This document shows, one piece after another, positions 36,201-50,196 of a DNA stretch of 64,000 bases; within the stretch, counting starts at the first letter, position 1, and each line of letters begins with the position of its first letter. This DNA comes from Branchiostoma floridae. Lineage: Eukaryota > Chordata > Leptocardii > Amphioxiformes > Branchiostomatidae. A program made the translations under genes and the position numbers. The notes below the pieces were generated by a model, which made no database searches, was not told the DNA's origin, and saw only the letters and a program-made list of their open reading frames with translations. The stretch is from positions 19,950,789 through 20,014,788 of the forward strand of contig NC_049981.1 of the NCBI RefSeq assembly GCF_000003815.2, given 5' to 3'.

Positions 36201-39200
36201 TCAGGTCAATTCTGATGCAGGACAGATGTCTGGTTCCCTGGGCCTGCTGCAGACAGTATGGTTTACTTAATGTCATAAGTCTCGTCAATCAATACTGATT
36301 ATTGATCGAGTCATCTGTGGCTACAGAGTGGTGGCAATAAAGAGGCTGATGGGAAGGGGGAAACAGTTTCAGTTGTCATGCGGCTTATGAATTTTCATAT
36401 TTAGGCTTTGAACAGGGAACTCTCTCGTTTCTTTGGGTTAAAATGTGATTCAGACAGGCTAGCGACTTCATGTCGAGTCCGCCTAACATATACCAAAGTG
36501 CTGACACAACCATTTTCCTGTGATTTGGGAGACGCTAATTATTCCAGACGTTTTTGATGTGACTGGAATCCTAGCATTTCACAGAGTAGTTCTTCTGTAT
36601 GTTGCCCATGAGTGATTGAGATGTCCATGGAAGGAATGCAGTTTTCCAGGAGCTGAACCTTGATGGCTAATGATGGTAGAGGGTGTGCATGCTCTTTTCC
36701 ATAGGGCATATGTAGCCTATTTTGATTCACCTTTATTTGTTAAGAAAGCCGTCTTCTTCACGTAATTAGTACCAAGTATGAGTAGCGAGGCAAGAAAATT
36801 TTTCTTAATTGCCTTCCGTGATTTTATTGTACACAAGTGTTTTCTGAATTTAGCGTAGAATATTGACATAGCACCCCATGCAGACCCTCATCATCGTACA
36901 CTGGACAAAACTCTAACCTTCCCAAGGGTGTACCTGAGGTCAACAGCCTTGTGAAAGAAACAACAGCCTCCTTCCCAAGGCTAATCCAGTAGCACTTGTG
37001 AGTTCACAGAAATGTGATACAGTTGCTAGGATAGGAGCTGTTAACATCAGTGAAATGCCAGTGAAGGCCTGCAGGCTGGTGATTACAGTTCCGTGGCAGT
37101 GTGTATTGGCACTGAACAAGCCCTACAGAAATACGTGCGAATCGTCACAATAGAGCACATGTAAGCACAATGAAGAAACATCCTACAACTTTAATACTGT
37201 ACATGATTAAATTATCGCTGTGGTTTTATCTTCATAGCTTTTAGTGTGACCTCTCCATCACCAAGAAAATGCTTATTCTGCCATCTGCCCGCCTACCCCT
37301 TTGCTTTTTAAAACCACCATGAATGCACCATTTTCATTTTCACCACAAACTTTAAGGCATTTACCGTATAGTTACAGGTGTTCACTGATCATCTTTTGAA
37401 GTTGAAAAGATTTTTCATTGGAAAGATGTCGTGTCAGAGGTTACTTTACACTAAAATGTCATCAAAAGAAGGTTGCACTTTTACCAAAATGCTAGGATTT
37501 CACCATCAACTCTTTGAATGCATAGACAGCTAGAATCGCAGTATTGTGACATCACTTTAGCACTTAAGAACTGGTCCAAACTGCCATTACAGATAGGGCT
37601 AGAGCATATAAAGAGTCATCCCAGCCTTTCAAGTGATGGGAAACCTTCAGGAGATAGAAGATAAGATAATTTAGACATTAGCTGATGACTTGGTACCTGT
37701 CAGTCCCTGGGGATGCCTGCTGACTGCCAGGTAACAGAATTTGACTGTTCTTTACAGACCATTCCTGTAGGTTTGTTTATTTGTTTGTGTCACACAATAG
37801 ACAGATAAAAAAACAAGATGCATAATGTTAGAGGGATCTACGATACTAATGAACATTACACTAGGAGTGGACTGTTCACTCATAAGTCAAATTTTTGGCA
37901 ATGATTTTGCTCTCAATACCACCACCAGCTGTCCTTGCCCATACCTTGTAATAAGTGAAATCTCCTTTAAGTCACTTTGTTAAAGAATGTCCTGATTTCG
38001 AATTTTGCGGCCAAACTTAGACTTTGTAAGAAACCTAACACATGTATTGTATCTGTAGAAGAAAAAACAATTGTCCATGGTCAAAGTGCTAATTGTTGTC
38101 AATGTCGGGAATTATAACTGTCCTGGGAACCAGTTCTGTGGGACAGATCCATGGTCTACATGGCAGGTTGGAAGATAAACATGTGTGCTTCAGGGCCACA
38201 GTAATACAGAGCATTCAGCAGGGTTGCCTACCGCTTTGATTTTTGTCTGTCCCATATAGAGTCCAAGACACCATACCGGTTAGGGGTTCTGGGCGCATGC
38301 TCCCAAAGACATTTAGTAAATTTCAACCTTTCGAAATTAGTTATTCCACACATTTTCATAAGGAGAAAGAAAGAAGAAGAAAACTTGTTTATTTTTGTCT
38401 TTAAATCTGTTATTTTGAAGCTTTAAATCTGTTAATTTGAAGCTTTAATAGGTTAATATGTTTTTATCAGTTCAAGTCATGATGTTCAGATTTACTTTAC
38501 ACTGTTGAAATTTTTGTCTATCCCAACAAGCAAATTTCCATCCAGGACAGAAGACAGCCTGGTGCTCAATCACATGAAGAGACACGTGCCTCTGTGGGTG
38601 CCTCTGTGGGTCTGTATCTGTATCAAGTGTCCTGTGTTAAGGCACTGGATGCTGTATCAAAACAGTAAGCTGGGACATTACCTGATGTTTAGGTTATATT
38701 CAAATTGACTAATCATTCATGAGTGTCTCCACTTCTGCAAGTTCTGCTTTGCAGGTAGAAGGGATGTTGTCTAAGTCGTGAATGGCATTGCAAAATTCAT
38801 AAATGTCAGGTACTAAGATACATTTTGTAAATTTGTTTATTTTTCAAAATGTAGTGTAAATGTATGATACATCCATTGGTAAATAATGATTATGTCAATT
38901 TTTTTATTAGGATTCAAATTAATGATTCGTAATTAAAACAGGTCTGTTGCACATTTGCTGCATTCTGGATTTATACTACCCTCCTAAGTGTGGATCTGCG
39001 GTCCTTTTCCCACCAACATTGTACCCCCATGTCAGACTGAGTAGCTACATCGGATCTCCTTCCCTCTCAACAATGACAGCTTGTAGAGCAGCGTTCTGCT
39101 CTGCTTGTGCTTGCAATGGAAAGATGCCTTACACAATGGCTGAGGAGACAGCTGAGAAGGGGCAGTGACTAGCCAGCCAAAGCAGGTTAATGCAACCCAT

Positions 39201-42200
39201 CATTGCAAGGGGCTCTGATTGCTTTCCTGATTGCCCACTGTGTCAAAACATGTTGGCCTACTTTTTAGCAGGAATCGGTATCTAACTGCTGCATTTTTCA
39301 ATTACTTGATCCTTTCTGGCTTAATTCACAGATTAATTCTTTATGTTGGCTGTTTTCATGTTAGCCCCTCGAAAGGTTGCACCCTTGCATCTCTCAAATT
39401 CCACGAAGGAACCTGTAGAGTAGAATGTAAGGTAACAAAATGCTCTTTTTGTGTCTGATTTTCAATCTAAAATGAGGACAGCTTATCATTAACCTTCTAG
39501 TCACAGAGTAAGCCTTCTGGCTGCTAACTTGTGTTGATGGCAGAGTTAGGCAGCAGTGAGAAGGTTAATAGAATATTTGGCATGCCTTCAAGTTGCAACA
39601 TTACGGATCCATGTTGGTAATTAACAATCAAAACTACGTGAATCATTAGAATAATGTGCAGATTGTAAGGCTTACTGTTCATCTTTGTTTGCGAACTTAG
39701 ATTTATTACAATTTATTTGTTATCATTATTGGAAATCTCATTGGAAGTCAGCATTTGATATAAATTCTTTGTTTTTTTTTTACCAGTTGATGAGTTTGTG
39801 ATAGATGAAAAGAGGGTGGAAAAGAGAGACATTGCTTGATTACAAAGTGGTTTCAACCACTCCTAAATGCACCTGCATCATGATGCCCCAGGGCAGAGGA
39901 AGGTGGTACCATTAGTCCCCCCTAAGCTATCCCCTCTTTCTGACCACCCAGATAGAGGTTTCCACAAAACTTCCATGATTTCTAGCATGGTTACCAGACC
40001 ATCCTGCGCAAGAGAATAACTCTTCTGGCCAAGGAAGCAATATGCCCCACTTCCAAAGCTGGCATCCTGTCTCTAACATCTATGGTGTAGAGTCTCATTT
40101 AGGGGGTCTGGGGTAAAATTTCCTTGGGGGTGGGGTGGGTGGGTCATGTTGGCTGTAGGGTGGAAAAGCTTCCCTTTGTTGGTTAATGATAGCCTACCTG
40201 TCTTCCTTCCTTTCCCGATAGATTGGCTCATTCCACTTTTCAATGTGTACAAGGAAAATACTTCTTTGACTTGTACTCAGATATATTCATCTTGACATCT
40301 CGTATTTGATAAAGTTGGAATATAGAAAATAATGAGCAGCAAGACATCTCGAAGGCAAAAAAATGGTATACACATGTATACTGAAGTCACTACAAGGAAA
40401 CCTCAGCTGTTAGAATTAGCTTAGATTGGACCACCATCCCTTTCATGGTACTAATTAGGCAAGCTCATTAGTACAGATGGCTCATTAAGAATGAATTATT
40501 TGCAGCTTAGCAACAATGGAGCATGTAGCAAAATCATCTTGACAGCTTCTGTGCAGGGACCAAATCGATCTGATGTTTTACGAAAAGCCAGCAGTGTGTA
40601 GAGCTTGTAGGGCTCCAGTGAATAGCAGATTGTTGCAAGTAGAAATAACAGAAAGGAGCAGGATTAGCAATGTTGGGAAAGCAGGGGTGATTTACTTAGA
40701 TGGGTTAGTGATGTCGCTGTTTGGAACCATGAAAATCTCATTACAGTACTTTTGTAGACTTTTAATTTTTTTCAATGGCAGAGAAGGAAACAGTACTTCT
40801 TGACTTACAAGATGCATTCAAACATTGCCTTGTTGGGAAGAGGACCACACACAGAGGATATGGTTTAGGATGTGGTTTGGGCCGAGTCTGACAACTATCT
40901 CTGCTAATAGTAGTGTAGTGTCAGAATTCCAGTTGATTTCAGCTTAAATTAGTTAATAGTTCTTCGAAAGTTCCGACGGAAATGGGCCGATGCTTGTGTT
41001 ATCCTTCAGTTGTGAAAAGAAGTAACACGTCCTGTTCATGTAAGTTATGACTCTGTAGAAGCTGTATATTTTCATCATAGAGGAGTTCGTAAGTGGCCTT
41101 ATCAGCCACACTGGCAACAGAGAGAGACTTTCCTTTGCTGATTTAAGGTCATATTTGTTGCTGCCACAATGGGAAGTGATTCTTGGACTTGTAATGCGTG
41201 TTTCCTGTTTATCCTTCTTTGAAAACTGATACTGTAGAAGTGAGGCTTGTAGACAGTGAGCTGCTTGGAAACTTTTTGCCAATTGTGACATCATACGTTG
41301 GATCCTTGGTTAGAAGTACTGTAGTATTGACTTGTGGACACTGGACATCCCAAGGCCTGGATGAAATTAGTGCAAATGATATATTTGGAACAAGGTGATT
41401 TGTTTGTTTGCATTTTCTTATTTGCATTTTCTTATATATATATATGTATATATCCTATTTGTTATAATGAAATACTGGATACTACTTCTACTATACTACA
41501 TGCTATTTGTTAGGACCCAGCCTTGCTCATCTTGAGTCACAGAACTGAGTCCTTTTCTCTGGCAGCTAACCCTCTCTTCTTGGCACCAGATTTCTATTTG
41601 GCACAGCATTAGGCAGCATGGAGAAGGTTGAAATCATGTGACCTGTAACCAGCCATAAAATGGAAGAGCCATTAACACAATGTGGCCAGCATTTGCAAGT
41701 CAAGTAGTGTGGTTTCTGAATCTCTGCCCTCTATTGTGTTATTGAATGGTTGGAGTGTTTTCAATTACTGTGGGGAGAAAGGTGAATGGATGAGCAAGAA
41801 GGACAATACATTAGGACAAGATGGACAATTAGGTGCTGAGTGACCACACCCAGGGTGGATACCTGTAGTGTCCAGTGAAGGCCTGCATGCATGTCCCTTA
41901 TCTGTAAGGCATAGACAGCCTATATATTTATAAGAAGACGACCACATTGTGCATCATTGCCTTCCTTGATTTTAGCGTAAGTATGCTATAGGGGGTCTTT
42001 TGAATTCAGCGTAATTTAAAGTATTGTTGGGACACTGTATACTATATTTTTGACATCTCTGTGTTAGAAAGATAATAAAATATTTGTTACAGTACTTGTT
42101 TAAGAATTTGAAGTTACAATTTGTGTTCAACGTTATTTCAATGCTCTATTAGAGACTGTGTGTGTGCCAAGCCAAGTCAATTTACATGTAGGAAGATAAG

Positions 42201-45200
42201 GTGATATCATATAAGAAGGAAATATTATCGTTTGTTGAGATGTGAAAGTGAGCTGCACATTGAACAGTGTGCTAAAGGGCTATAGTGCCCTTGTCAGAGT
42301 CCTATGCCTGTGAGCTAAAAATGGAAACATAATAAACATGCATGTTAGATTTTACCCCATACAGATTTAGATTAGATAAGCTCACATGTAGACTAGTGTG
42401 ACAATAACACACTGTCTAATATGGCTGCTTTGGGCCTCTATGCCTTCACAAACCACAGTTGTGTTTGATATAAACTTAATGAAATAGGAGATTACAAGAC
42501 ATGAGACAACAATTTATGCCCCTGGCAATTGCACATTACCTGATAAATATGCGATAGTCAAGCCTCTGTCATCTTCAGTAGGAATATGATTGGAGTTGTT
42601 TCATTGTGAAACATATCAGTTTGCATCAACTCACCTGTAAAAAAAACTATTCAAGATTAAGTTACGCAAGTAATTTTTTGCTGACTCATTAATGTAGGTA
42701 TATGTTTTTATCATGTTCAAACCAAATTTTGTCAGACTTTTTCTTGCACCATGTTATTTTTTTCACAACTGTTTTTTTTTTTTGTTAATTTGTTTCTCAT
42801 TTCTCAGTTTACACCTTGGATAAGTAGGCTATATAAACATAAGTAGGCTTTATGTTTGTCTTTCTATGCTGCAACACTGTCGCTACTTTTTGTTCACTTT
42901 ACAAAGCACCAGCCTAAGGCCAGGCAAACGTTTGCATAATGTTGTGTCAACCCCCAACTAGTCAAAAATAGATCCTAATCATCGAGGTATAACAGCTTTT
43001 TGACGCATGACTTTTGGAAGGATTCCATGCTGCCTACGTGCGTAGGGCGTTTACGTCGCCTATAACAACGGATGATGATGTCATGACCAGGCTAGCTGGT
43101 TGAAATTTCCTCCCTGCAAATGCGTAGAAGGACTTTCACATGCAAATGAGGGGAGCTGATTAATATTCATGAGTCCCTTTGTGTGGCCTGACCCAGCAAG
43201 AAACCAGACAAAACCCTTGCTTGATCCTGTACTGTGTGGGAGAATCTTCCAACAATCACAAAACCATCAGGGACTAGTTAATGTCCTAGGATTTCCCTCC
43301 CTAGTATTACTGAGTTTTCCACCTGACCGTCCCAACAATCTGCAGCAAGATGGGGTAAGGAATTTGTCATTTGCTTCTTGTTGAAACTCTGGCCTGAGCT
43401 GTAGACAGGCCAGCTGATGCCAGTGATATGCAGTGGTAATTACACATGTACACAGTATACCCAGGGACCAAGCTTCTTTAATCTTTAAACAGCTCTGCAC
43501 CAATGTGTAAGGGCAACAGGAGAAAGCCTGTGTTTGTCTGGATCTCCTGGCTTCCTAGTGGTTGAACCTGGTCACAAGGTTTCGGCTGTGCAATGTGGTT
43601 ATTCCTCGTCAAGCTTTGATAAACTCATGTCACTCTTCAGGGGTCATTGTCCTAGGTAACAAAGGCCTCGGTGGGGAGGGGGGCAGTTACTGTGACGCAT
43701 GGCTTTGCTGGTAGCTAGATTTGAGTGTTGAGAGTCGTGATCCCCAAATGTTGGTGTGACTTGTACTGTAGGAGAGGGATGGGGCATTCCTCACATACAC
43801 CCTCCCTCTGATTCAATATGGTTGTGTGGTAGAAGTGGGGTCAGCGGTCATGGAGTGTTTGGGGGAACCCTAGTGGCCAGTTACCCGTGTGTTCCGGGAG
43901 CTGAAATGCAAAATCAATGCAAAGTAACACATTTCCTGCAAAGGGAATGGCACTCCAAATCCTCTGCTAATTTACTGAAGACAATCAGGATAGAAACTCT
44001 ACACGAGGAAGGGAAATTGTAGTCCCTCCATGCAGTACTCGTGGGCCCTCCCCAGACAGTGCCGGTGACAGAACTTGTCTAATTTACACTGGGTGGCCAT
44101 TTATACATGTGCAGCTGGATTGGAAGAGGCATAATTGGGTCTTACTGGATGTCTGGTATGCACTGGCATTTACTCACACATTGCTGAGGAAAGTGGGCAA
44201 CCCTCTAAAAGAACAGAACACTCCACATTGTGAGTTCACAAAACGTTTTTGTGGTTTTTACTACTTGTACAATGTTTGATAACAGTTTGTTCTGTGTCTG
44301 TTTTATATACTGGTGTCTCCTACTGCTGAAATGTAAGCCTTTCATTTTCAAGCAATTTTTCTGGCTTCTTGTCTTTTTATTTTTTGGGCATTTTTTGGCT
44401 CACATCCAACCAGGTCTTATCACATTTTATCAACTAAATAACTCTATAATCAAATTAACCTTTGTGAACTAAGAGTGTGTGAAAAAAATGCCTCCATTGT
44501 AACTTTATCAGATATTTCTACTAAAACCATCATCAATTGAACCTTTTCATCGCTAATGACCACTTCTAATTGCTCAAAGGTCCTCAGGGAACCACTGGGA
44601 AAAACCCTTGCCTGGCCCCTCTGAGAAATCCAGCATGCCTATGCAAATTAGTCTGATATGATAAGGGGATCTGCCAGAGGGTGGCTGCCCAGTTTGTGTA
44701 AACGTGATGGTTTGTCACTCAACCAGGTCATTCAAAAATGGCCTTTCTTTACTCACTGTGGCAAGTGGGTGGATTAGCGGGGTGCTAACTTTAGATTGAT
44801 TGTGTATTGTTGCTTATATCTTATCCATAGTAATCTTTCCTGTACAATTTCTGATGAATATCATATATGAGAACTCCAAGTTTCCTCTGTGCCATAACAG
44901 TCATGTGGTATTTCCCTTTTTCAGGAAAACCATGTCTCAGACATAATGAAAGATGGAGAAAATGATGCGTTGACAATTTGTCAAATCAGTATGGCTAGAG
45001 AAATCGTCGTAAACGTACCGGTATTATGATAATAGATGTTATATAATGGTATTTAGGTTAATAGATCTCCTCATGTAACTCAAAGTAGTCTAATGCAGTC
45101 TGTCTTTTTGTTAGCCCAGTTTGGAGTTGTTGTCTGTTTTAGACAATACACACACTTTTGCTAACACTAACAGCTACTGCAGTATGTAGACAGCACAAGC

Positions 45201-48200
45201 AGGTTAACAGGGTATGTTTATTAGCTAGGGTTATTATAATACTATACACTGAGTCCTTGCTGATGATGTACATTTATTATTCTTTTGTGGGTTTGTTTTA
45301 GTTGATCCATAGAATTTATAGGGTTTTTTTCTGCTGATTTGCCATTTAGATAAAGCATGCACAGTTCAAACAGTAGCTCAGTGGATTTACAGTAACTAAC
45401 TGGGTGTTGAAAAGCCTGGCCTTTGTGTAAACAACTTGAGGCATCACTAAAAAACAAATTTAGGCTGCATCCAAAAACAGGCCATTACTAGTGGAGTGTT
45501 GGGTTTTTGAGTACCATAATTTTGTATATATATATAAATTTGATGGGAAGTACTGAACCAGGCAAAAATAAAGTGCACAAGTTACTCAAGATAAACAACC
45601 GGATAGATTTTGCAAATAGTAAGCCAGCTCTGCACTGAGTAACCATGTATTTAACCAAAGACTAAAAATTTAAGTATTATTGATATGGATATGTAAAGAT
45701 AGGTGCTAAGGTAGTCATAACGAAGATAAAGAAAACTGCTCATGAATTGTCTGAAAATTAGTCCTCATTACAAATGCTAGCATTCACAGCTGAGGTAACT
45801 GGAGGCTACCCCTTGCCTTCATATGGATCAGATTGAGTGTGTGGCAAGGTCGGACGCCCAGGGTAATGTCTGTGGCCTTGGGAACCTCTCTTCCAGCGGA
45901 AGTCTAATCTAGTTTGTCAGGTTGTGTGACACCATGGGCTTGTCTGACTGCGCTGAGCATTAGTGCCTATAAATGCGCATAATTAGTGGTTGCAATTTTG
46001 CATGTTTCGAACATCATAACAAACAAGCAGGGCATGTGGTTTAAGTTTAGCAACTATCAGTATTACAGAAGCTGAAGATAGATTTGACGGCACCCTTGAT
46101 AAGAAAAAATTAGAGATGCACACTACTTCCTGCCTCTTCATAGCAATGATAATGCTCAAATGATATTTTTAATATTTGTTCTGCACACTTACCATTGTGC
46201 TCCAAAACTGTCACCTTCTGAAATGGACAGGCACAGATGAGACTGTTTTGTAGATTTAAAAAAAAAAGTAGATTTCACAACACAGTGTGAAACAGTGATA
46301 ATCTTCACACAAAAAAGGCGTTCCCCTACCCCTTCCCTGTACATATTTATGGCCCTGCGGTTTGTGGCTGGAAGAAGGAGGGATGGAATATCGATGTGGA
46401 ACTGCTAATTTGGCTGGCACCAGCAATGTCTTCAGGGAAAAGGTCAGTGTAGAATTAGCCTGACCCTGCTGTCCATTAATCTACAGAAGCCAGGGACGAA
46501 TCTCCCCATTCCAGCCTCTAGCTCTGTAATTGTGTAAAGGAAATAAAACTTCACATCTACTCAGACTACTGCTGTAAACTAAGAAAGTATTGGATATGGA
46601 TGTAAACGATATTGTAATTTTCATTCATACATACTGGTAGTTCGGTTTCCCATGATTATTGTTCAATCCCCTCATCTGTAGATAATGCACAAGTGCCCAT
46701 ATTTACAGAGATAAAAAGGGAGATACCGTAATTGCATGTGTATTTATTTGAAATTCAGGAACACAATCCAATATATCTGTTATTTTGCCATGGGCAGAAG
46801 CAAAGTGAACTGCTACTGAGTGCTAGATTTTGAATCGTAAGACAGGATACATTTTGTTAACACTGTGTGTAAACCAGAGGTAAAAAAATTAGGAAATGAA
46901 AAGTGTACTGACCTTGCTGTTGATCTATGTTTGTTTGTTTGGTATGAAACAGTATAAAAATTATGCTAAAAATTGTAGGCATCTCCAAATAGGTAATATC
47001 ATTCTGTCAGGTGAGGAGGTGTGACTTTCATCACACCAAATTCAGCTGGTGTTTAATTCTCTATTCTTGGAAGTGAAGTTGCTATATTTGACCACAGTTT
47101 GACGTCATAGCACACAGGCTAAAATGAGCTACATGCAGGTAGATTACCTGGCATCTATCCGCTTTCAGTCTTGGTATATTCATGATTGGCATCTGCTGTA
47201 ATTTATTCATGTAACGATCTACTACAGGTTTGACCACCTATCTTTCGTTAGCAGTTGTATCCTGACTTTTAACAACTGTTCTCGAAGGATATTGCCCCAC
47301 TCCCCATGCAACAACAGCCACCACTGTGACCAACATCCATTCCACATAGAATATGTAGAAATAAATGGAAACACAAATGATTGTCCATGTAATGTTCACA
47401 TCACCATATTCCCCCATGAACATGTCCCAGTTGAGTTGCTAGCTGCCTGCTAACATTTGCATACATGATGTACACTTTCATATCTTTAAAATGTATACCA
47501 CCGTTTAATTGTTGTAGATCATGTTAACATGTGTCTTAGCTTAGTACAACCTCACAGTACTATCTATGAATGAATGCAAACTCAACTTGTACATGAACAA
47601 CAGGAAAATTGGTTTTGCATCTTGCTAGCTTGCTAATTTTTAGTTAGAATCGGGCAACATGAACCTTGCAGAAAGAACATATGTAATATACTTTTCAGAG
47701 TGTCTCCATGTTGTTGTTTTTACTTAATCAGTATTCATTTCATTCTGATTTCACCTCAGTTTGTGTGATAAATATCTCGACAGCTGCCATCAGCAGCCAT
47801 TTTCCATGGTTTATCATTTTTCATGTCAGCTGCTTCCATGATAATATCAGCAATTTGCCTTAATGGGATTCTACTAGCCTAGAACAGGGAGCAAAGATAC
47901 ACCTTGTCAATATTTCATTACTATGAAGGGTTGTAGAAAATAAGCTTATCATGGGTTATTACAACATTCATAATACAAAAGAGTGACAACTATGACATGT
48001 AGGCATGTATTTACCAGCAATCTTTATGGAGACTGCATTAACCTATTATTTGAGCTTAAGTTATGACAGTATATTGGTTAGTAAGAAACAAAAAAGGAAA
48101 TTTGCCTGTAAGTAACAACACAGTCTCAAGTTCTGAGGATGTGTTGTTATTATTCCTTGTTGATGGTTACCAAGGGGTCACTTGAACTTTGGAGCTGTTG

Positions 48201-48273
48201 TGGTAACATTTGCATATTGTGACCAAGTTGAAGGATCTTGTTTGTGCTGAGGTCCAAGTACTGTACTACAGGG
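33201..48273 (+). other. probable ZMIZ intron 3, left part; no gene recognised
   Basis: I found no exon with recognisable protein in this 15 kb. It contains low-complexity (TA)n near 41431-41455, a short tandem CTTTAAATCTGTTA repeat at 38400-38446, a repeat-like segment at 35160-35345, and a block at 42.9-43.2 kb with higher CpG and an octamer (ATGCAAAT) followed by ATTAATATTCATGAG. All open frames here are under about 115 codons and look like chance. Confidence 0.55.
35160..35345. repeat. dispersed repeat with CG-rich 'CGCGAAC / AACCAC' units
   Basis: The segment starts GATGAAGAAATGTTCGTGG and carries alternating short units (TTTTCGGTTTTCTC, CCAGCGCGAACG, CTTAAAACCACTGC, CCGTGAAATTAAATTCC). 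The style matches a repeat I recall as common in invertebrate deuterostomes. No terminal repeats were defined. The assignment is by appearance only. Confidence 0.4.
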
Positions 48274-48556
48274 CTTATTTTGGGATGGGGTTTTGTGCGC
48301 GTGAAAAATGTGCTCGTGAAAACTTGCGCGTGAAAAATCTGCGCGTGACAATCTGCGCGTGACAATATGCAAATTAGCTGATTCCCAAGGGATTCAAAAA
48401 ATATTTGCAGTTTTAAACTTAAAAAGCTGAAACAAGATGGCATAGAATGGAATTAAGTATTGTATTGTTGCATTCTAGGGTACAAAATGTCGATCTGATT
48501 GATTTTCAAGTGATTTTCAAATGTTAAACCCGCATATGGCGCTCAGCCGGAGACAA
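48274..48556 (+). repeat. left GCGCGTGAAAA-rich repeat flanking the gene pair
   Basis: It begins around GGGATGGGGTTTTGTGCGCG and continues with about five copies of GCGCGTGA(A/C)AAT (one is GCTCGTGAAAA). A near-palindromic GATTCCCAAGGGATTC follows, and it ends with AAACCCGCATATGGCGCTCA then GCCGGAG. The same landmarks, in the same order on the opposite strand, occur at 57880-58336. The two copies are therefore related and face each other across the divergent gene pair. Confidence 0.65.
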
Positions 48557-48725
48557 AATTGCTGATTGACAGGCATAGTAATTGCTAAATTTCCAACCGT
48601 GCCAGACCCTGCCAGACCTGAGGTTGGCCTCCCCTAAGTACCTCTGGCTGACCCTTGGGGAAAGTGGTTTGTCTGAGGCCTTGCTTGCAGTGTGCCCGCC
48701 TGTGTGTAAAAGTTGAAGAAACCAC

Positions 48726-48728
48726 CGT

Positions 48729-48775
<47 letters not shown>
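48726..48775. repeat. (GT)n microsatellite
   Basis: An essentially pure GT dinucleotide tract of about 50 bp. It produces repetitive shadow open frames on both strands. Confidence 0.97.
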
Positions 48776-48778
<3 letters not shown>

Positions 48779-49019
48779 ATGGGCTTGCCAGCAACAGGAT
48801 TTTGTTTCTTTATTGAATATCTATGTCTGGAACAGAATCTGTCTCATACAACAAGAAGGACGAGCATAAATCAATGTACAGCTAAATTTTGTACTGACCA
48901 AGAAGGTTATAATTACCTCCTTGTTCTTACATACTAGTATGTCATGATGACGTTATACCATTTTGGTATCAAGCTATACAATCTTGGAAATCAAATACGT
49001 TAGCCTTCCTGACACGTGG

Positions 49020-49225
49020 GTTGTTATCCACTGTGTCCAGGACAGACCCAAGGTCACCCAATCCTCTCCTCCCACCACCTATTACCTGCCCAACCCCCTT
49101 TGTACAATTGGATGGAGTAAGGAAAGTCCTGTAAACAGCACAACTTTGGTGACATGTCAAGGGATTTGAACCCATGGCCTCTGATTTCTAGGTCAAACAC
49201 CCTAAATTACTAAAGAATTTATCCT
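49020..49225 (-). mobile_element. tRNA-derived SINE-like element
   Basis: The minus strand carries an A-box-like TAGTAATTTAGG (about 49205-49216). After about 26 nt comes a perfect B box, GGTTCAAATCC, within CCATGGGTTCAAATCCC (about 49162-49178). This is normal spacing for a tRNA promoter. The body contains GGACTTTCCTTACTCCATCC and then GGTAATAGGTGG toward 49070, which I associate with lancelet SINEs. There is no cloverleaf with a proper anticodon arm, so it is not a functional tRNA gene. It lies about 0.6 kb past the stop codon of the minus-strand gene. Confidence 0.55.
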
Positions 49226-49861
49226 GAACACAACAGGACACCAAGTATACTATACTAATGGACTCGTAAAGAAGTGTAGGAGTCCAAACAAAATACGTCC
49301 ATAGGTAGGCATTATTGTACCACAGGGGCATATATGAACAAACAAAACACTATCACAAGCAATTGCTAGCTTACAGTTTTCAAACCTGTCTAATACATGT
49401 ACTAGTAATGCCATATTGCCTGAATAACAAGAAAATCTTACCAGTATAGAATCTTTTTACGAAATACAATGATAAAGGAGTATCTTCTAGACTAGGTTTT
49501 ACATAACATGTGAAAATCAGAGACATTCTGTTATCACAAATAACAGTTACTTCATTATAGGAATGGTCATGAAATACAAGACTATCAGTTTCAACAGCTT
49601 GAACTGGGACCTGGGACGCATCCAAAAAATAATTACTCTATACAGATCATTTTGAAAGAATCCCAGAAAGTTCTCATTTACCATGAAGTGCAAGAGTTCA
49701 AAATACAAGCAAACAATACTACCTCCTTTTGTAAAATCCTGACAAATGACAACAATATCTACATACATGTATCTTTACTAAGACTTTGGAACATTGTCTC
49801 AACACAATTAGGAAAATTATTGACTGACTACATGCTGAACAACAAAAACAAGCTAAAGTAC

Positions 49862-50153
49862 TCAATCCTCTCCTGCGGGGAAGATTCTTGCCATGAATCT
49901 GTCCCAGATTGTGCTTTTGAAGCTATTAGTCTTAGGCTTGAGGACTTTGTGTCCCTCCACCGCCCTAGGGTTTTTGGCGGACTGTCTTCGAATGATCGAA
50001 GTGTAGTCCCTGTCGACATGTTCATTCTGCAATGAAATAATAGAGACAATGAAAAAGATTATCAAAACATCACATAGATCTGAAATATTTTCAGCTACTC
50101 CAGTCCAAACAATTTACACCAAAGCATCATACATGTATATATCTCTGGTTTAG

Positions 50154-50196
<43 letters not shown>

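Noticed and set aside
48585-48937. open frames with His-Thr or Val-Cys repeats
   Set aside because: They are translations of the (GT)n microsatellite.
49155-49225. tRNA gene on the minus strand
   Set aside because: The A and B boxes are spaced like a tRNA promoter, but no cloverleaf with a sensible anticodon arm or acceptor stem can be built. It is better read as a SINE head.
49652-50035. 127-codon plus-strand open frame
   Set aside because: It is largely the antisense of exon 11 of the minus-strand gene and its 3' flank.
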